Below, piece after piece: positions 7,803 through 16,158 of a DNA stretch of 64,000 nucleotides. The stretch covers positions 3,410,001 through 3,474,000 of the forward strand of contig NC_006513.1 in NCBI RefSeq assembly GCF_000025965.1, read 5' to 3'. Source of the DNA: Aromatoleum aromaticum EbN1. GTDB taxonomy: Bacteria; Pseudomonadota; Gammaproteobacteria; Burkholderiales; Rhodocyclaceae. The notes below the pieces were generated by a model, which was given only the letters and a program-made list of their open reading frames with translations, made no database searches and had not been told where the DNA came from. The translations under genes and the position numbers were made by a program. The stretch's first letter is position 1. Each line of letters begins with the position of its first letter.

Positions 7803-9797
7803 TCAGGTCAGTGTGTAGTCATGCTGGCTATTTGCGTAATCGACAAAATGATGGATCGACCGCGGATTGGCCATTGCATTGAGGTTGGCGGCCTTGTCGG
7901 CCGGAACCCCCATCAATATCTTGCGTACCGGTACCTCCATTTTCTTGCCGGTGAGGGTGGCGGGGATTTCCGGTACCTGAATGATCTTGTCCGGCACGTG
8001 GCGCGGCGTATATTCCTTGCGCAAGCGGTCGCAAATGCGCCTCTCGATGTCCTTGTCCAGAGTCAGGCCATTGGTGAGCCTGACGAAAAGCGGCATGAAG
8101 AACTGCCCATGCGGCAAATCGAGATTGACGATCAGGGCATCGTCGACCTCTTCCAGGGTCGCCAGCGCCCGGTAGATCTCGGCGGTACCGATGCGTATCC
8201 CCTGCCGGTTGAGGGTGGCATCGGAGCGCCCCAGCACGAAGCAGCCGCCGCGCGCGTTGATGCGGAAGAAATCGCCGTGACGCCAGACTCCGGGGAAATC
8301 CTCGAAATAGGCCTCGCGGTAGCGCGCATTGCCCTCGTCGTTCCAGAAACCAACCGGCATCGAAGGCAAGGGTTCGGTAATGACCAGATCCCCCACCTCG
8401 TCGATCACGGACTCGCCGCGATCGTTGAACGCGTAGGCCGCGACGCCGAGGGAGCGCGCCTGGATCTCGCCGGCATAGACGGGCAAGGTCGGGACGCCGC
8501 CGACAAAGCCGGTGCAGCAGTCGGTACCGCCACTGCCGGTGGCAATCCACAGGTCTTTCTTGACGTTTTCGTAGAACCAGGCCGTACATTCGGGCGAAAC
8601 GGGAGAGCCCGCCGGCATGATCGCGCGCAGTTTCGTCAGATCGAACTTCTTGCCCGGAACGATCCCGGCCTTGCTCATGATGTCGACATAGGTCGGGCTG
8701 GCGCCGAAGAAACTGGCGCCGCAATCCTGGGCCATTTTCCAGAGCACGTCGGGTTCGGGGTAGGCGGGATTGCCGTCGTAGAGTACCGGGCAGGCGCCCG
8801 CCAGCAGTGAACTGGCGACCACATTCCACATCATCCAGCCGGTCGTCGTGAAGAAGAAGGTGCGCTCGCCGGGGTGAACGTCCATGTGGAAGCGAAGCAG
8901 CTTGTTCTGCTCCAGCAGGATGCCGCCGTGGCTATGGACTATCGCCTTGGGCAAGCCCGTGGTGCCGGAGGAAAACAGGATCCAGAGCGGGTGAGAAAAA
9001 GGTAGCTGCGCAAATTCGAATTCCTGCGCCGGAACCGGCTCGTGGTTCATCAGCGCGTGCCATTGCAGGGCACGATCGACCGGCGGCGCCGGGTCCTGTG
9101 CATTCAGGTAGGGCAGATGAACGATGTGTTCCAGACTCGGCAATGCGCCGATGATGTCCCGTAGCTCTGTCCGGCGGTCGAAGGCCTTGCCGCCATAGCG
9201 GTAGCCATCCACACAGAAAAGAACCTTGGGCGACAGCTGGGTGATGCGGTCGAGTACGCCACGCGATCCGAAATCGGGCGAGCAGCTCGCCCAGACGGCG
9301 CCGATGCTGGTGGTAGCCAGCATGGCGATCATGGTTTCAGGAATATTGGGCATGTAGGCGACGACACGGTCGCCCGGCTGCACTCCGAGTTCGCGCAAGC
9401 GGGTGGCGAGAATACGCACCTGGCCGGCGAGGTCTTCCCATGCCATCCCGGTCAGCGGTGTGGTTTCGCTCAGAAACATGACGGCATCGGTGCCGGGGCG
9501 TTCCTGGCGCAGCACGTGCTGCGCGTAGTTGAGACGCGTCTCCGGGAACCACTCCGCGCCGGGCATGGCGCGGTCGCCAAGAACCCGGGACCACGGTGTT
9601 GACGATTCGAGGGAAAAATATTCCCACATCGAGCGCCAGAAGCCTTCGACATCTGCGACCGACCAGCGCCACAGCGCATCGTAGTCGTCGAACACCAGCC
9701 CGCACTGGTCGCGCAGCCAGTTCTGGTACGTTGTAATATTGGCATTCCTCACCCAGTCGGCGCTGGGCGTCCACAACAACTCGCCTTCCTTGATCAT
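7803..9797 (-). CDS. Acetoacetyl-CoA-synthetase-like acyl-CoA ligase (candidate 3-oxo-3-aryl-propionate-CoA ligase)
   Basis: A 664-residue ANL-superfamily ligase of the acetoacetyl-CoA synthetase type, with the family N-terminal extension (about residues 1-95) and the P-loop-like motif LFSSGTTGLPKAIVHSH. The C-terminal domain has the catalytic lysine region (TLTGKKMEVPVRK). It would form an acyl-AMP and then the CoA thioester. In ethylbenzene degraders the benzoylacetate-CoA ligase (Bal) belongs to this same subgroup, and that is the role I infer: activating the 3-oxo acid made by the ketone carboxylase. Gaps of 39 bases upstream (MDR oxidoreductase) and 32 bases downstream (channel) suggest one operon. 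Confidence 0.87.
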   Translation of the reverse strand: MIKEGELLWTPSADWVRNANITTYQNWLRDQCGLVFDDYDALWRWSVADVEGFWRSMWEYFSLESSTPWSRVLGDRAMPGAEWFPETRLNYAQHVLRQERPGTDAVMFLSETTPLTGMAWEDLAGQVRILATRLRELGVQPGDRVVAYMPNIPETMIAMLATTSIGAVWASCSPDFGSRGVLDRITQLSPKVLFCVDGYRYGGKAFDRRTELRDIIGALPSLEHIVHLPYLNAQDPAPPVDRALQWHALMNHEPVPAQEFEFAQLPFSHPLWILFSSGTTGLPKAIVHSHGGILLEQNKLLRFHMDVHPGERTFFFTTTGWMMWNVVASSLLAGACPVLYDGNPAYPEPDVLWKMAQDCGASFFGASPTYVDIMSKAGIVPGKKFDLTKLRAIMPAGSPVSPECTAWFYENVKKDLWIATGSGGTDCCTGFVGGVPTLPVYAGEIQARSLGVAAYAFNDRGESVIDEVGDLVITEPLPSMPVGFWNDEGNARYREAYFEDFPGVWRHGDFFRINARGGCFVLGRSDATLNRQGIRIGTAEIYRALATLEEVDDALIVNLDLPHGQFFMPLFVRLTNGLTLDKDIERRICDRLRKEYTPRHVPDKIIQVPEIPATLTGKKMEVPVRKILMGVPADKAANLNAMANPRSIHHFVDYANSQHDYTLT

Positions 9798-9836
9798 GAG
9801 TCCATTCCGTTTTCGTTAAGTCAGTGTGTTATTCGC

Positions 9837-10832
9837 TCAGACCGTGACCACGACCTTGCCCAACTGCTGATTTCCCTCCAGATAGCGGTGGGCTTCGACG
9901 ATCTTCTCGAGGGAAAATGTCCTGTCGATCTTCGGCTTGAGCACGCCGCTGCGCAGTCCCTCGCGAATGAAGGCCTCGGCGCGCGCCAGGCGGGCCGGGT
10001 CATGGATGATTTCGAATACCAGATAGCCGCGCAGACTCAAGCCACGGCCCACCGCAAGACCGAATGGAAATGGCGTCTGGTGCGCTTCTCCACTCAGGTT
10101 GCCGTAGAGCACCAGCGTGCCCTGGCATGCCAGGGCGGATACCAGCGGGAGAATGCTCGGCCCACCCACCGGATCGAAGACCATACGCGCGCCGTCCCCG
10201 CCGGTGATGCGCATCACCTCGGCGGCAATGTCCTGCGCCTGGCTAACGATCACATGGGCCGCACCGGCCGCTTGCAGTTCGGCGCGTTTGGCCTCGGTGC
10301 GGGTGACGGCAATCGGCACGGCGCCGACGCTGTTGGCGATCTGGATGGCAGCAAGACCAACGCTGCTGGAAGCGGCGGTAATCACCACCGCATCGCCCTG
10401 GCCGAGCCGGACCACGTCGATCAGGGCGCCGTATGCCGTCAGGTAGGGCATCCAGACTGCCGCGGCTTCCGCCGTGCTCAAGCCGGGCGGACGCTTGACC
10501 ACCGCGGCGGCGGGAACGATCGCCTGTTCGGCATAAACACCGTAGCGGTTCATCGAAAATTCCGGGATGACGCAAACCGCTTCGCCGATTTCAAAGCCGC
10601 CAACGCCTTGGCCCAACGCGTCTACCGTGCCGGCGGCCTCATAGCCCAAGCGGGCCGGCAGTTGCGCCTTTTCGATGTACTGGCCCGCACGGAAGGCGGC
10701 CTCCGCCCGGTTCAGGCCGATCACCTGAACGCGAATGCGCATTTCCCCGGGGCCGGGCTCGCCGACCTCGAGGTCTTCGATCTTCAGTACCTCGGGGGCT
10801 CCAAACTCATGAAACCGCACTACACGCGCCAT
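9837..10832 (-). CDS. MDR-superfamily zinc-independent oxidoreductase (quinone oxidoreductase-like)
   Basis: A 331-residue protein starting at the ATG at 10832, which follows AAGGAG at 7 bases; the longer frame to 10874 lacks such a site. The GroES-like N-terminal domain has the MDR signature LGYEAAGTV. The Rossmann part uses ITAASSSVGLAAIQIA rather than a classical GxGxxG, as in NADPH:quinone oxidoreductases, and the catalytic zinc ligands of alcohol dehydrogenases are missing. It opens the operon with the CoA ligase and the channel. Possible roles are a second carbonyl/alcohol oxidoreductase of the pathway or reduction of an unsaturated ketone; the substrate cannot be read from the sequence. 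Confidence 0.85.
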   Translation of the reverse strand: MARVVRFHEFGAPEVLKIEDLEVGEPGPGEMRIRVQVIGLNRAEAAFRAGQYIEKAQLPARLGYEAAGTVDALGQGVGGFEIGEAVCVIPEFSMNRYGVYAEQAIVPAAAVVKRPPGLSTAEAAAVWMPYLTAYGALIDVVRLGQGDAVVITAASSSVGLAAIQIANSVGAVPIAVTRTEAKRAELQAAGAAHVIVSQAQDIAAEVMRITGGDGARMVFDPVGGPSILPLVSALACQGTLVLYGNLSGEAHQTPFPFGLAVGRGLSLRGYLVFEIIHDPARLARAEAFIREGLRSGVLKPKIDRTFSLEKIVEAHRYLEGNQQLGKVVVTV

Positions 10833-10962
10833 GTCTTTCTCCTTGTCCGATTCTTCAATTGAAAACAGGCGCACTATTTACTGTAGAAGCGCCTCGTGCG
10901 GCCTCCCACCCTTGGCCATCGCTCGCAGCAAACGTCGGCCACGTGCGTTCCCACGTGGTCGA

Positions 10963-10990
10963 CGAATAAAAGGGGGTGATCGAGTCACCC
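10963..10990 (-). terminator. Rho-independent terminator of the RND operon
   Basis: On the minus strand GGGTGA pairs perfectly with TCACCC (10985-10990 with 10974-10979) around a five-base loop, followed by CCTTTTATT. It lies about 90 bases beyond the RND stop codon and before the MDR gene, so the two minus-strand operons are separate transcripts. The MDR operon promoter must then lie between 10833 and 10962. Confidence 0.7.
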
Positions 10991-11081
10991 AGATCCTTCT
11001 GAGGAGAAGAAAACCGTGGGCTCCCTGTCGGACGTTCGATCCCTTGGCAGGCAACAAGAAAAAGGTGCATGACCAGCTCGC

Positions 11082-13505
11082 TCAGGCCACTTCGACCAGC
11101 GCGGAGACGGTGGGCATCCGCGTCTTCGGCGACAGCAAGAAATGCCCCAGCGCGGGCAGCAGGATCAGCGCGCCGAGCATGTTCCAGACGAACATGAACG
11201 CGAGGAGTATCCCCATGTCGGCCTGGAACTTGATCGGCGAGAAGGCCCAGGTGGCAACCGCGATGCCCAGCGTGATGCCGGTGAGCACGACGACCTTGCC
11301 GGTGAAGATCAGCGCCCGGTAGTACGCTTCGGACAGGCTCATGCCGTCCTTGAGGCGCGCCAGCGTCACGGTCATCACGTAGAGCGCGTAGTCGACGCCG
11401 ATGCCCACGCCCAGCGCGATCACCGGCAGGGTCGCGACCTTGACGCCGATGTTGAGCGCGACCATCAGCGCCTCGCACAGCACCGAGGTGATCATCAGCG
11501 GCACCACCGCGCACACCACCGCACGCCACGAGCGGAAGGCGATGAAGGCGAGCACGATCACCGCCGCATAGACCAGGAACAGCATCTGCACGTTGGCCTT
11601 CTTCACCACGATGTTGGTTGCCGCTTCGATGCCCGCGTTGCCCGCCGCGTTCAGGAAACGCACCTCATCGGTGCCATGGCGCGCGGCGAAGGCTTCGACC
11701 ACGTTGACCACGCTAGCGAGCGTATCGGCCTTGTGATCCTTGAGGTAGGCATAGACGGTGAGCAGGTCGCAGTTCTGGTTGAACATCTCCCGCGGGGCGC
11801 GGGTGATGATCGCGTTGAGCATGTCCTGCGAGCGCGGAATCTCGAACCACTTCAGGCTGCCCTCGTTCATGCCGGCGTTCGACGTCTTCGCGAGGCCGGC
11901 TAGCGAGCTGGTCGCCTCCACTCCCGGCAGCTGCTGCAGCTCGCGCTCGAGCGCATCGACCGCCATGAGCGTGTCGTACTGGCCGCAGGCATATTGCGGC
12001 GTGCGGACCATGACGATGTACACGTCGCTGCTGGCCGCATAGTTGGCAGTCATGAACGCGTTGTCGCGGTTGTAGCGCGAGTCCGGGCGCAGCTCGGGGG
12101 CGCCGGGATCGGTGTCGCCGATCTTGAGCTGAAAGCTCACTGCAAGGCCCACCACTCCCATCGCCAGCCCTGTCAGCACCGCGATGCTGGCCCATTTGCG
12201 CTGCGTGAACAGATCGAGGAAGGCCCAGAACGGATGCTTGCCGTGCCCGGCATCCTGCGCGTCGCGCAGCTCCGCGCGCAGGCTGCGCTGGGCAGCCACC
12301 GGGCTCACCCCGGTATAGGACAGCAGGATCGGCAGCAGCACGAGGTTGGTGAAGATCAGCACCGCGACCCCGATGCTGGCGGTGATCGCCAGATCCTGGA
12401 TGACCTGGATGTCGATCACCATCAGCACCGCGAAGCCGACCGCGTCGGCCAGCAGGGCGGTCATCCCGGCGAGGAACAGGCGGCGGAAGGTATATCGTGC
12501 CGCCACCAGGCTGTGCGTGCCGCGCCCGATGTCCTGCATGATGCCGTTCATCTTTTGCGCGCCGTGGCTCATGCCGATGGCGAAGACGAGAAAGGGCACC
12601 AGTACCGAGTAGGGGTCGAGCTCGTAACCGAGCGTGGGCAGCAGGCCCAGCAGCCACACCACGGCCACCACCGAGCACGCCACCACCAGCAGCGTGCTGC
12701 GCAGGCAGCGGGTGTACCAGTACAGCACGGCGGTGCAGATGACGATCGCCCCGGCGAAGAACATCATCACCTGCTGCAGGCCGTCGATCAGATCGCCCAC
12801 CACCTTGGCGAAACCGGTGACGTGGATCCTGATCTTCTCCGACTCGTACTTCGCGCGCAGCACCTCGATGCGCTTTGACAGCGCGTGGTAGTCGATCCGC
12901 TCCCCGGTCTCGGCGATCTTGTCCTGCAGCGGGACGAAAATGATGCTCGACTGATAGTTGGCGGCGACCAACTGGCCGATCTCGCCCGAGCGCTCGACGT
13001 TGACGCGCACCTGCTCGATCGATTCGGGCGAGCCGTCGTAGTCGTCCGGAATCACCGGCCCGCCGTCGAGCCCTTCCTCGGTCACGCCGGTCCAGCGCAC
13101 GGCGGGCGCCCACAGCGACTTCATGTAGGGCCGGTCGACGCTCGGCATCAGGAACAGCTCGTCGCTCATCTTGCGCACGGTATCGAGATACTCTGCGTCG
13201 AAGATGTCCCCTTCCGTCGCCGCCACGGCGATGCGCAGGCTGTTGCCCATGCCCGCGAGCTGGCTGCGGTTGTCGAGGAAGTTCACGATGTAAGGGTGGC
13301 TGGTCGGGATCATCTTGTCGAACGCGGCGTTCAACTTGAGTCCGAACGCCTGGTAGCCGAGCACCAGCGTGGCCAGAAAGCACAGTGTGACAATGACCAG
13401 GCGGTTGTTGAAAAGCGCGCGCTCGGCAAACGAACCGGAGCGTGTATCGAAGTCTGCGAGATCGACAATGACCGCTTCGGCCGGAAGTGAATGTGCAACA
13501 GCCAT
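11082..13505 (-). CDS. RND/MMPL-family inner-membrane exporter
   Basis: An 807-residue protein with the symmetric RND layout: a first membrane helix (about 33-52), a large periplasmic loop, a bundle of helices (about 245-410), a second isolated helix (about 440-460), a second periplasmic loop, and a final bundle (about 640-800) with the MMPL signature GVGIGVDYALYV. Such proteins move lipids or other hydrophobic compounds using the proton gradient. Its start overlaps the YCF48-like stop by one base, so the two are translationally coupled. It is the last gene of the DUF1302-DUF1329-YCF48-RND operon, a set recurrently associated with hydrophobic substrates. Confidence 0.88.
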   Translation of the reverse strand: MAVAHSLPAEAVIVDLADFDTRSGSFAERALFNNRLVIVTLCFLATLVLGYQAFGLKLNAAFDKMIPTSHPYIVNFLDNRSQLAGMGNSLRIAVAATEGDIFDAEYLDTVRKMSDELFLMPSVDRPYMKSLWAPAVRWTGVTEEGLDGGPVIPDDYDGSPESIEQVRVNVERSGEIGQLVAANYQSSIIFVPLQDKIAETGERIDYHALSKRIEVLRAKYESEKIRIHVTGFAKVVGDLIDGLQQVMMFFAGAIVICTAVLYWYTRCLRSTLLVVACSVVAVVWLLGLLPTLGYELDPYSVLVPFLVFAIGMSHGAQKMNGIMQDIGRGTHSLVAARYTFRRLFLAGMTALLADAVGFAVLMVIDIQVIQDLAITASIGVAVLIFTNLVLLPILLSYTGVSPVAAQRSLRAELRDAQDAGHGKHPFWAFLDLFTQRKWASIAVLTGLAMGVVGLAVSFQLKIGDTDPGAPELRPDSRYNRDNAFMTANYAASSDVYIVMVRTPQYACGQYDTLMAVDALERELQQLPGVEATSSLAGLAKTSNAGMNEGSLKWFEIPRSQDMLNAIITRAPREMFNQNCDLLTVYAYLKDHKADTLASVVNVVEAFAARHGTDEVRFLNAAGNAGIEAATNIVVKKANVQMLFLVYAAVIVLAFIAFRSWRAVVCAVVPLMITSVLCEALMVALNIGVKVATLPVIALGVGIGVDYALYVMTVTLARLKDGMSLSEAYYRALIFTGKVVVLTGITLGIAVATWAFSPIKFQADMGILLAFMFVWNMLGALILLPALGHFLLSPKTRMPTVSALVEVA

Positions 13506-14629
13506 TATTGATTTTCCGTAACAACGAGTTGAGCTGCGTCGACGCGGCTCAGGCCGCGTGCTCCGGACATGACGAGTGCTCCGTCGTCGATCTGCACCAG
13601 CGCGGTGACCGCGTTGGGGGCCTTTGCTTTAAGTGCGCTGAAACTGCGCCCTTGGTCGTCGCTGCGCAGCAGGCGGCCGCTTTCGTCCGCAAGCACGACG
13701 GCGCCGTCCTTGAGCCGCACCCCACTTGTGATCGTAATGTCGTGATCGAGGGCGATTTGTGTCCAGGCCGTGCCCCCGTCCCCGCTGCGCCAGACATTGC
13801 CCCTCAAGCCGTACGCCAGAACGGTGTCTTCAGCGAGCGAAAGCGCACCAAAGAACGTGCCGGGGTAGGGCGTCCTGACTTCGGCGAAGGACAGTCCGGC
13901 ATCATCCGAGCGAAACAGCGCCCCCTGTTCTCCTGATACGAGCAGCCGGGCACCGTCGGCACGAATCTGATAAAGGTGCTTGCCGCGCGGATTCGGCAGA
14001 CGTGCCATGAAAGCCTGCCAGGACTGGCCTCCATCCTCGGTGGCAAGGGCGAGTCCGTAGGCGCCGACCGCATAGCCGCGACGTTCGTTCGTGAAACTCA
14101 CGCTCAGCAGCGGTTTGTCCGGACCGTCTTCGACCATCCTCTGTGCGTCGCGCAGCAGTCGCTCGGCGCCTTCCCTGCCGGTCGCTTCAAGGGCCTCGGC
14201 TTCTTCCAGCACCCGTTGCGCCGCCTGCCGGCCATCAAGCTGGCGCACCCAGGTTTCGCCGCCATCCCGGGAATGCAGCACGACGCCGCTGTGGCCGACC
14301 GCCCAGCCCAGTTTGTCGTTGACGAAGCAGACAGCGGTCAGCGCCACGCTCGACGGCACCGAACCTGCCTGCCGCCAGGTTTTACCGCCGTCGTCCGAAA
14401 GGAGCACTGTTCCCCGGGGGCCCACTGAAACCAGGCGATCACCCGCCCGTGTAACCGCCAGCTGGACAGCGCTGGTGGCACGCACATCTATGCTTGCCGC
14501 CACCTCCATCAGATCCGGCACAGGCTGGCCGGTAGGCGCCGCCACCGCAAGCTGACCCATCAAACTCAAAAGGGTGGCAGCCATCAGGGGCCGCACCGCA
14601 GTGTTCAGAACCATGTTGCCTACTCTCAT
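13505..14629 (-). CDS. YCF48/BNR-repeat periplasmic protein (photosystem II assembly factor-like)
   Basis: About 374 residues from the ATG at 14629 (a second ATG at 14614 is equally possible; the open frame continues upstream without a good start). A signal peptide (LMAATLLSLMGQLAVAA) is followed by several Asp-box/BNR-type repeats such as LSDDGGKTWRQ, HSRDGGETWV, ATEDGGQSWQ and RSGDGGTAWTQ, predicting a beta-propeller. In plants and cyanobacteria the family helps assemble photosystem II; in heterotrophs it accompanies DUF1302/DUF1329/RND genes, probably as an export or envelope scaffold. Its position just before the RND gene supports a joint function. Confidence 0.85.
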   Translation of the reverse strand: MRVGNMVLNTAVRPLMAATLLSLMGQLAVAAPTGQPVPDLMEVAASIDVRATSAVQLAVTRAGDRLVSVGPRGTVLLSDDGGKTWRQAGSVPSSVALTAVCFVNDKLGWAVGHSGVVLHSRDGGETWVRQLDGRQAAQRVLEEAEALEATGREGAERLLRDAQRMVEDGPDKPLLSVSFTNERRGYAVGAYGLALATEDGGQSWQAFMARLPNPRGKHLYQIRADGARLLVSGEQGALFRSDDAGLSFAEVRTPYPGTFFGALSLAEDTVLAYGLRGNVWRSGDGGTAWTQIALDHDITITSGVRLKDGAVVLADESGRLLRSDDQGRSFSALKAKAPNAVTALVQIDDGALVMSGARGLSRVDAAQLVVTENQ

Positions 14630-14777
14630 TCGCGCTTCGCCACGCCAGGGCAGACCCTGTGGATCCGCGCGGTGGACGGAGCGTCGTTCAACAGCGAAAA
14701 CCTCAGCCTGAAAATCAGGGGCCTGCCTGCCCGCGGCCAGGCAGGCCCTTGGACGACTGTCAAGCAGCCAGGCGAGA

Positions 14778-16130
14778 TCAGCGTGAAGCGTCGGCGGCGA
14801 CGGCATCTCCGGTGAAATATGTTTCTGGCTTTGGAGATATGGTTCTATAGTATTCGTCATTAACAAATACCGTGGCGGCATAGGTGGCAGCCTGAAGATT
14901 GAACACAATGCTAGGTTTCATCACCACTGCTGGAATGGACGGCACGAAGAAGGGAAACACTTGCGAAGCCCGCCATAACTTTCCTTCTGCATCATACCCA
15001 TCGACCATGCTGATAATCCACGTGTCCTCATCGAAATAATAACGGCGTTTGGGCACCGCATGACGTTTCCCCGAAACCACGGTGGCCTCGACCTCCCAGA
15101 CTCGGTGCAATTCCCATCGCACCTTATCCGGGTTTAGGTGAAATTTGCTAAAGATCTCATTTTCCTTGGCCGTGACCAGCTCATTATTGTTATACGGAAT
15201 GTACATCTCGCGCTTCCCTACGAGTTTCCACTCGTAGCGATTCGGCGACCCCATGAATCCCATGACTTCATCGAAATAGTTTGCGCCGGACGATACAAAA
15301 TCTGGCGTGTCATAAGCGACCGTAGGCGCTCGCCGCACACGGCGTTGACCAACCAGATATTGCCATGCTTGACGTGGGTTTTTGGGGTCAATACTGTCAC
15401 GAAAGACTAAAGACTCCCCAACTTTAAATTGCGGTGCGGTCGTGCTGAAACGATTTAAAAGATACTCTCCAGACCAATTTTCCAAAGTTCCATTTTTATA
15501 GAAATAAGGATGCTGATGGACATCTTCGCTCCTGGTAGCCATCGTCCTCGACCCATCCGCCGAACCTACCAAGTTCTTAAACACGAATTCAACAGATTCA
15601 CTCTCGACCCGCAACAAATGATTCCATACGACATCGACCCCCTCTTTCGGCACCGGAAATGGGATTCCCCCAAAACAACCTTCAACCGAATTCCCACCTT
15701 CGGTCGTCTTGCAGTTGGTTGCATTCTTGAAGGTATTTGCCGCCACGTGCTCCGGCACCGTCGCCGTGCGATGGGTTGGATAGACGTCGACACGGAACGT
15801 GTCCGGGTATTTCTTCAGCAGCGCCTGCGTGCCCTCGGAGAGCTTGTCCGCATGCTGGGCCATGTTGGACGCGGTGATTTGAAAGGCCGGCTTTTCATTC
15901 TGGAAAAGGTTCACCGGAATGTCGCCCACCTTCGGGCCCGCGACCGGGCCGGTGTGCCCCCCAGTCCACGCCGGGATGGTGCCCTCCTTGTTGCCGGCTT
16001 TTTCTCCGCCGAGCGGCGTCAGCGAGGTTTTCAGCTTGGCGGCTTCGTCTGCGCTCACTGCGGCCATCGTGCTCTGCATGCCTGCGCTCAGCGCCAGGAT
16101 AGAGACACACAGCAAGGTCTTTTTCAGCAT
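14778..16130 (-). CDS. DUF1329 envelope protein (LolA/B-like fold family)
   Basis: A 450-residue protein starting at ATG 16130 behind GGAGATCAAG. A signal peptide (MLKKTLLCVSILALSAGMQ) precedes the DUF1329 opening VSADEAAKLKTSLTPLGGEKAGN with the typical IPAWTGG motif. The C-terminal part has the conserved WELHRVWEVEATV and RRYYFDEDTW segments. The family is thought to bind hydrophobic ligands in the periplasm, and structural relation to lipoprotein carriers has been proposed. Second gene of the envelope operon, 28 bases behind DUF1302. In this island it could shuttle a hydrocarbon or a lipid between membranes (inference). Confidence 0.87.
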   Translation of the reverse strand: MLKKTLLCVSILALSAGMQSTMAAVSADEAAKLKTSLTPLGGEKAGNKEGTIPAWTGGHTGPVAGPKVGDIPVNLFQNEKPAFQITASNMAQHADKLSEGTQALLKKYPDTFRVDVYPTHRTATVPEHVAANTFKNATNCKTTEGGNSVEGCFGGIPFPVPKEGVDVVWNHLLRVESESVEFVFKNLVGSADGSRTMATRSEDVHQHPYFYKNGTLENWSGEYLLNRFSTTAPQFKVGESLVFRDSIDPKNPRQAWQYLVGQRRVRRAPTVAYDTPDFVSSGANYFDEVMGFMGSPNRYEWKLVGKREMYIPYNNNELVTAKENEIFSKFHLNPDKVRWELHRVWEVEATVVSGKRHAVPKRRYYFDEDTWIISMVDGYDAEGKLWRASQVFPFFVPSIPAVVMKPSIVFNLQAATYAATVFVNDEYYRTISPKPETYFTGDAVAADASR

Positions 16131-16158
16131 CTTGATCTCCTCGGTCGTTTTATAAGAA

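Noticed and set aside
10900-10965. Sigma-54 promoter for the MDR-ligase-channel operon
   Set aside because: Several GG and GC pairs occur, but none at the required 10-base spacing with TGGCAC/TTGC character; two CACGTG hexamers there are of unknown meaning.
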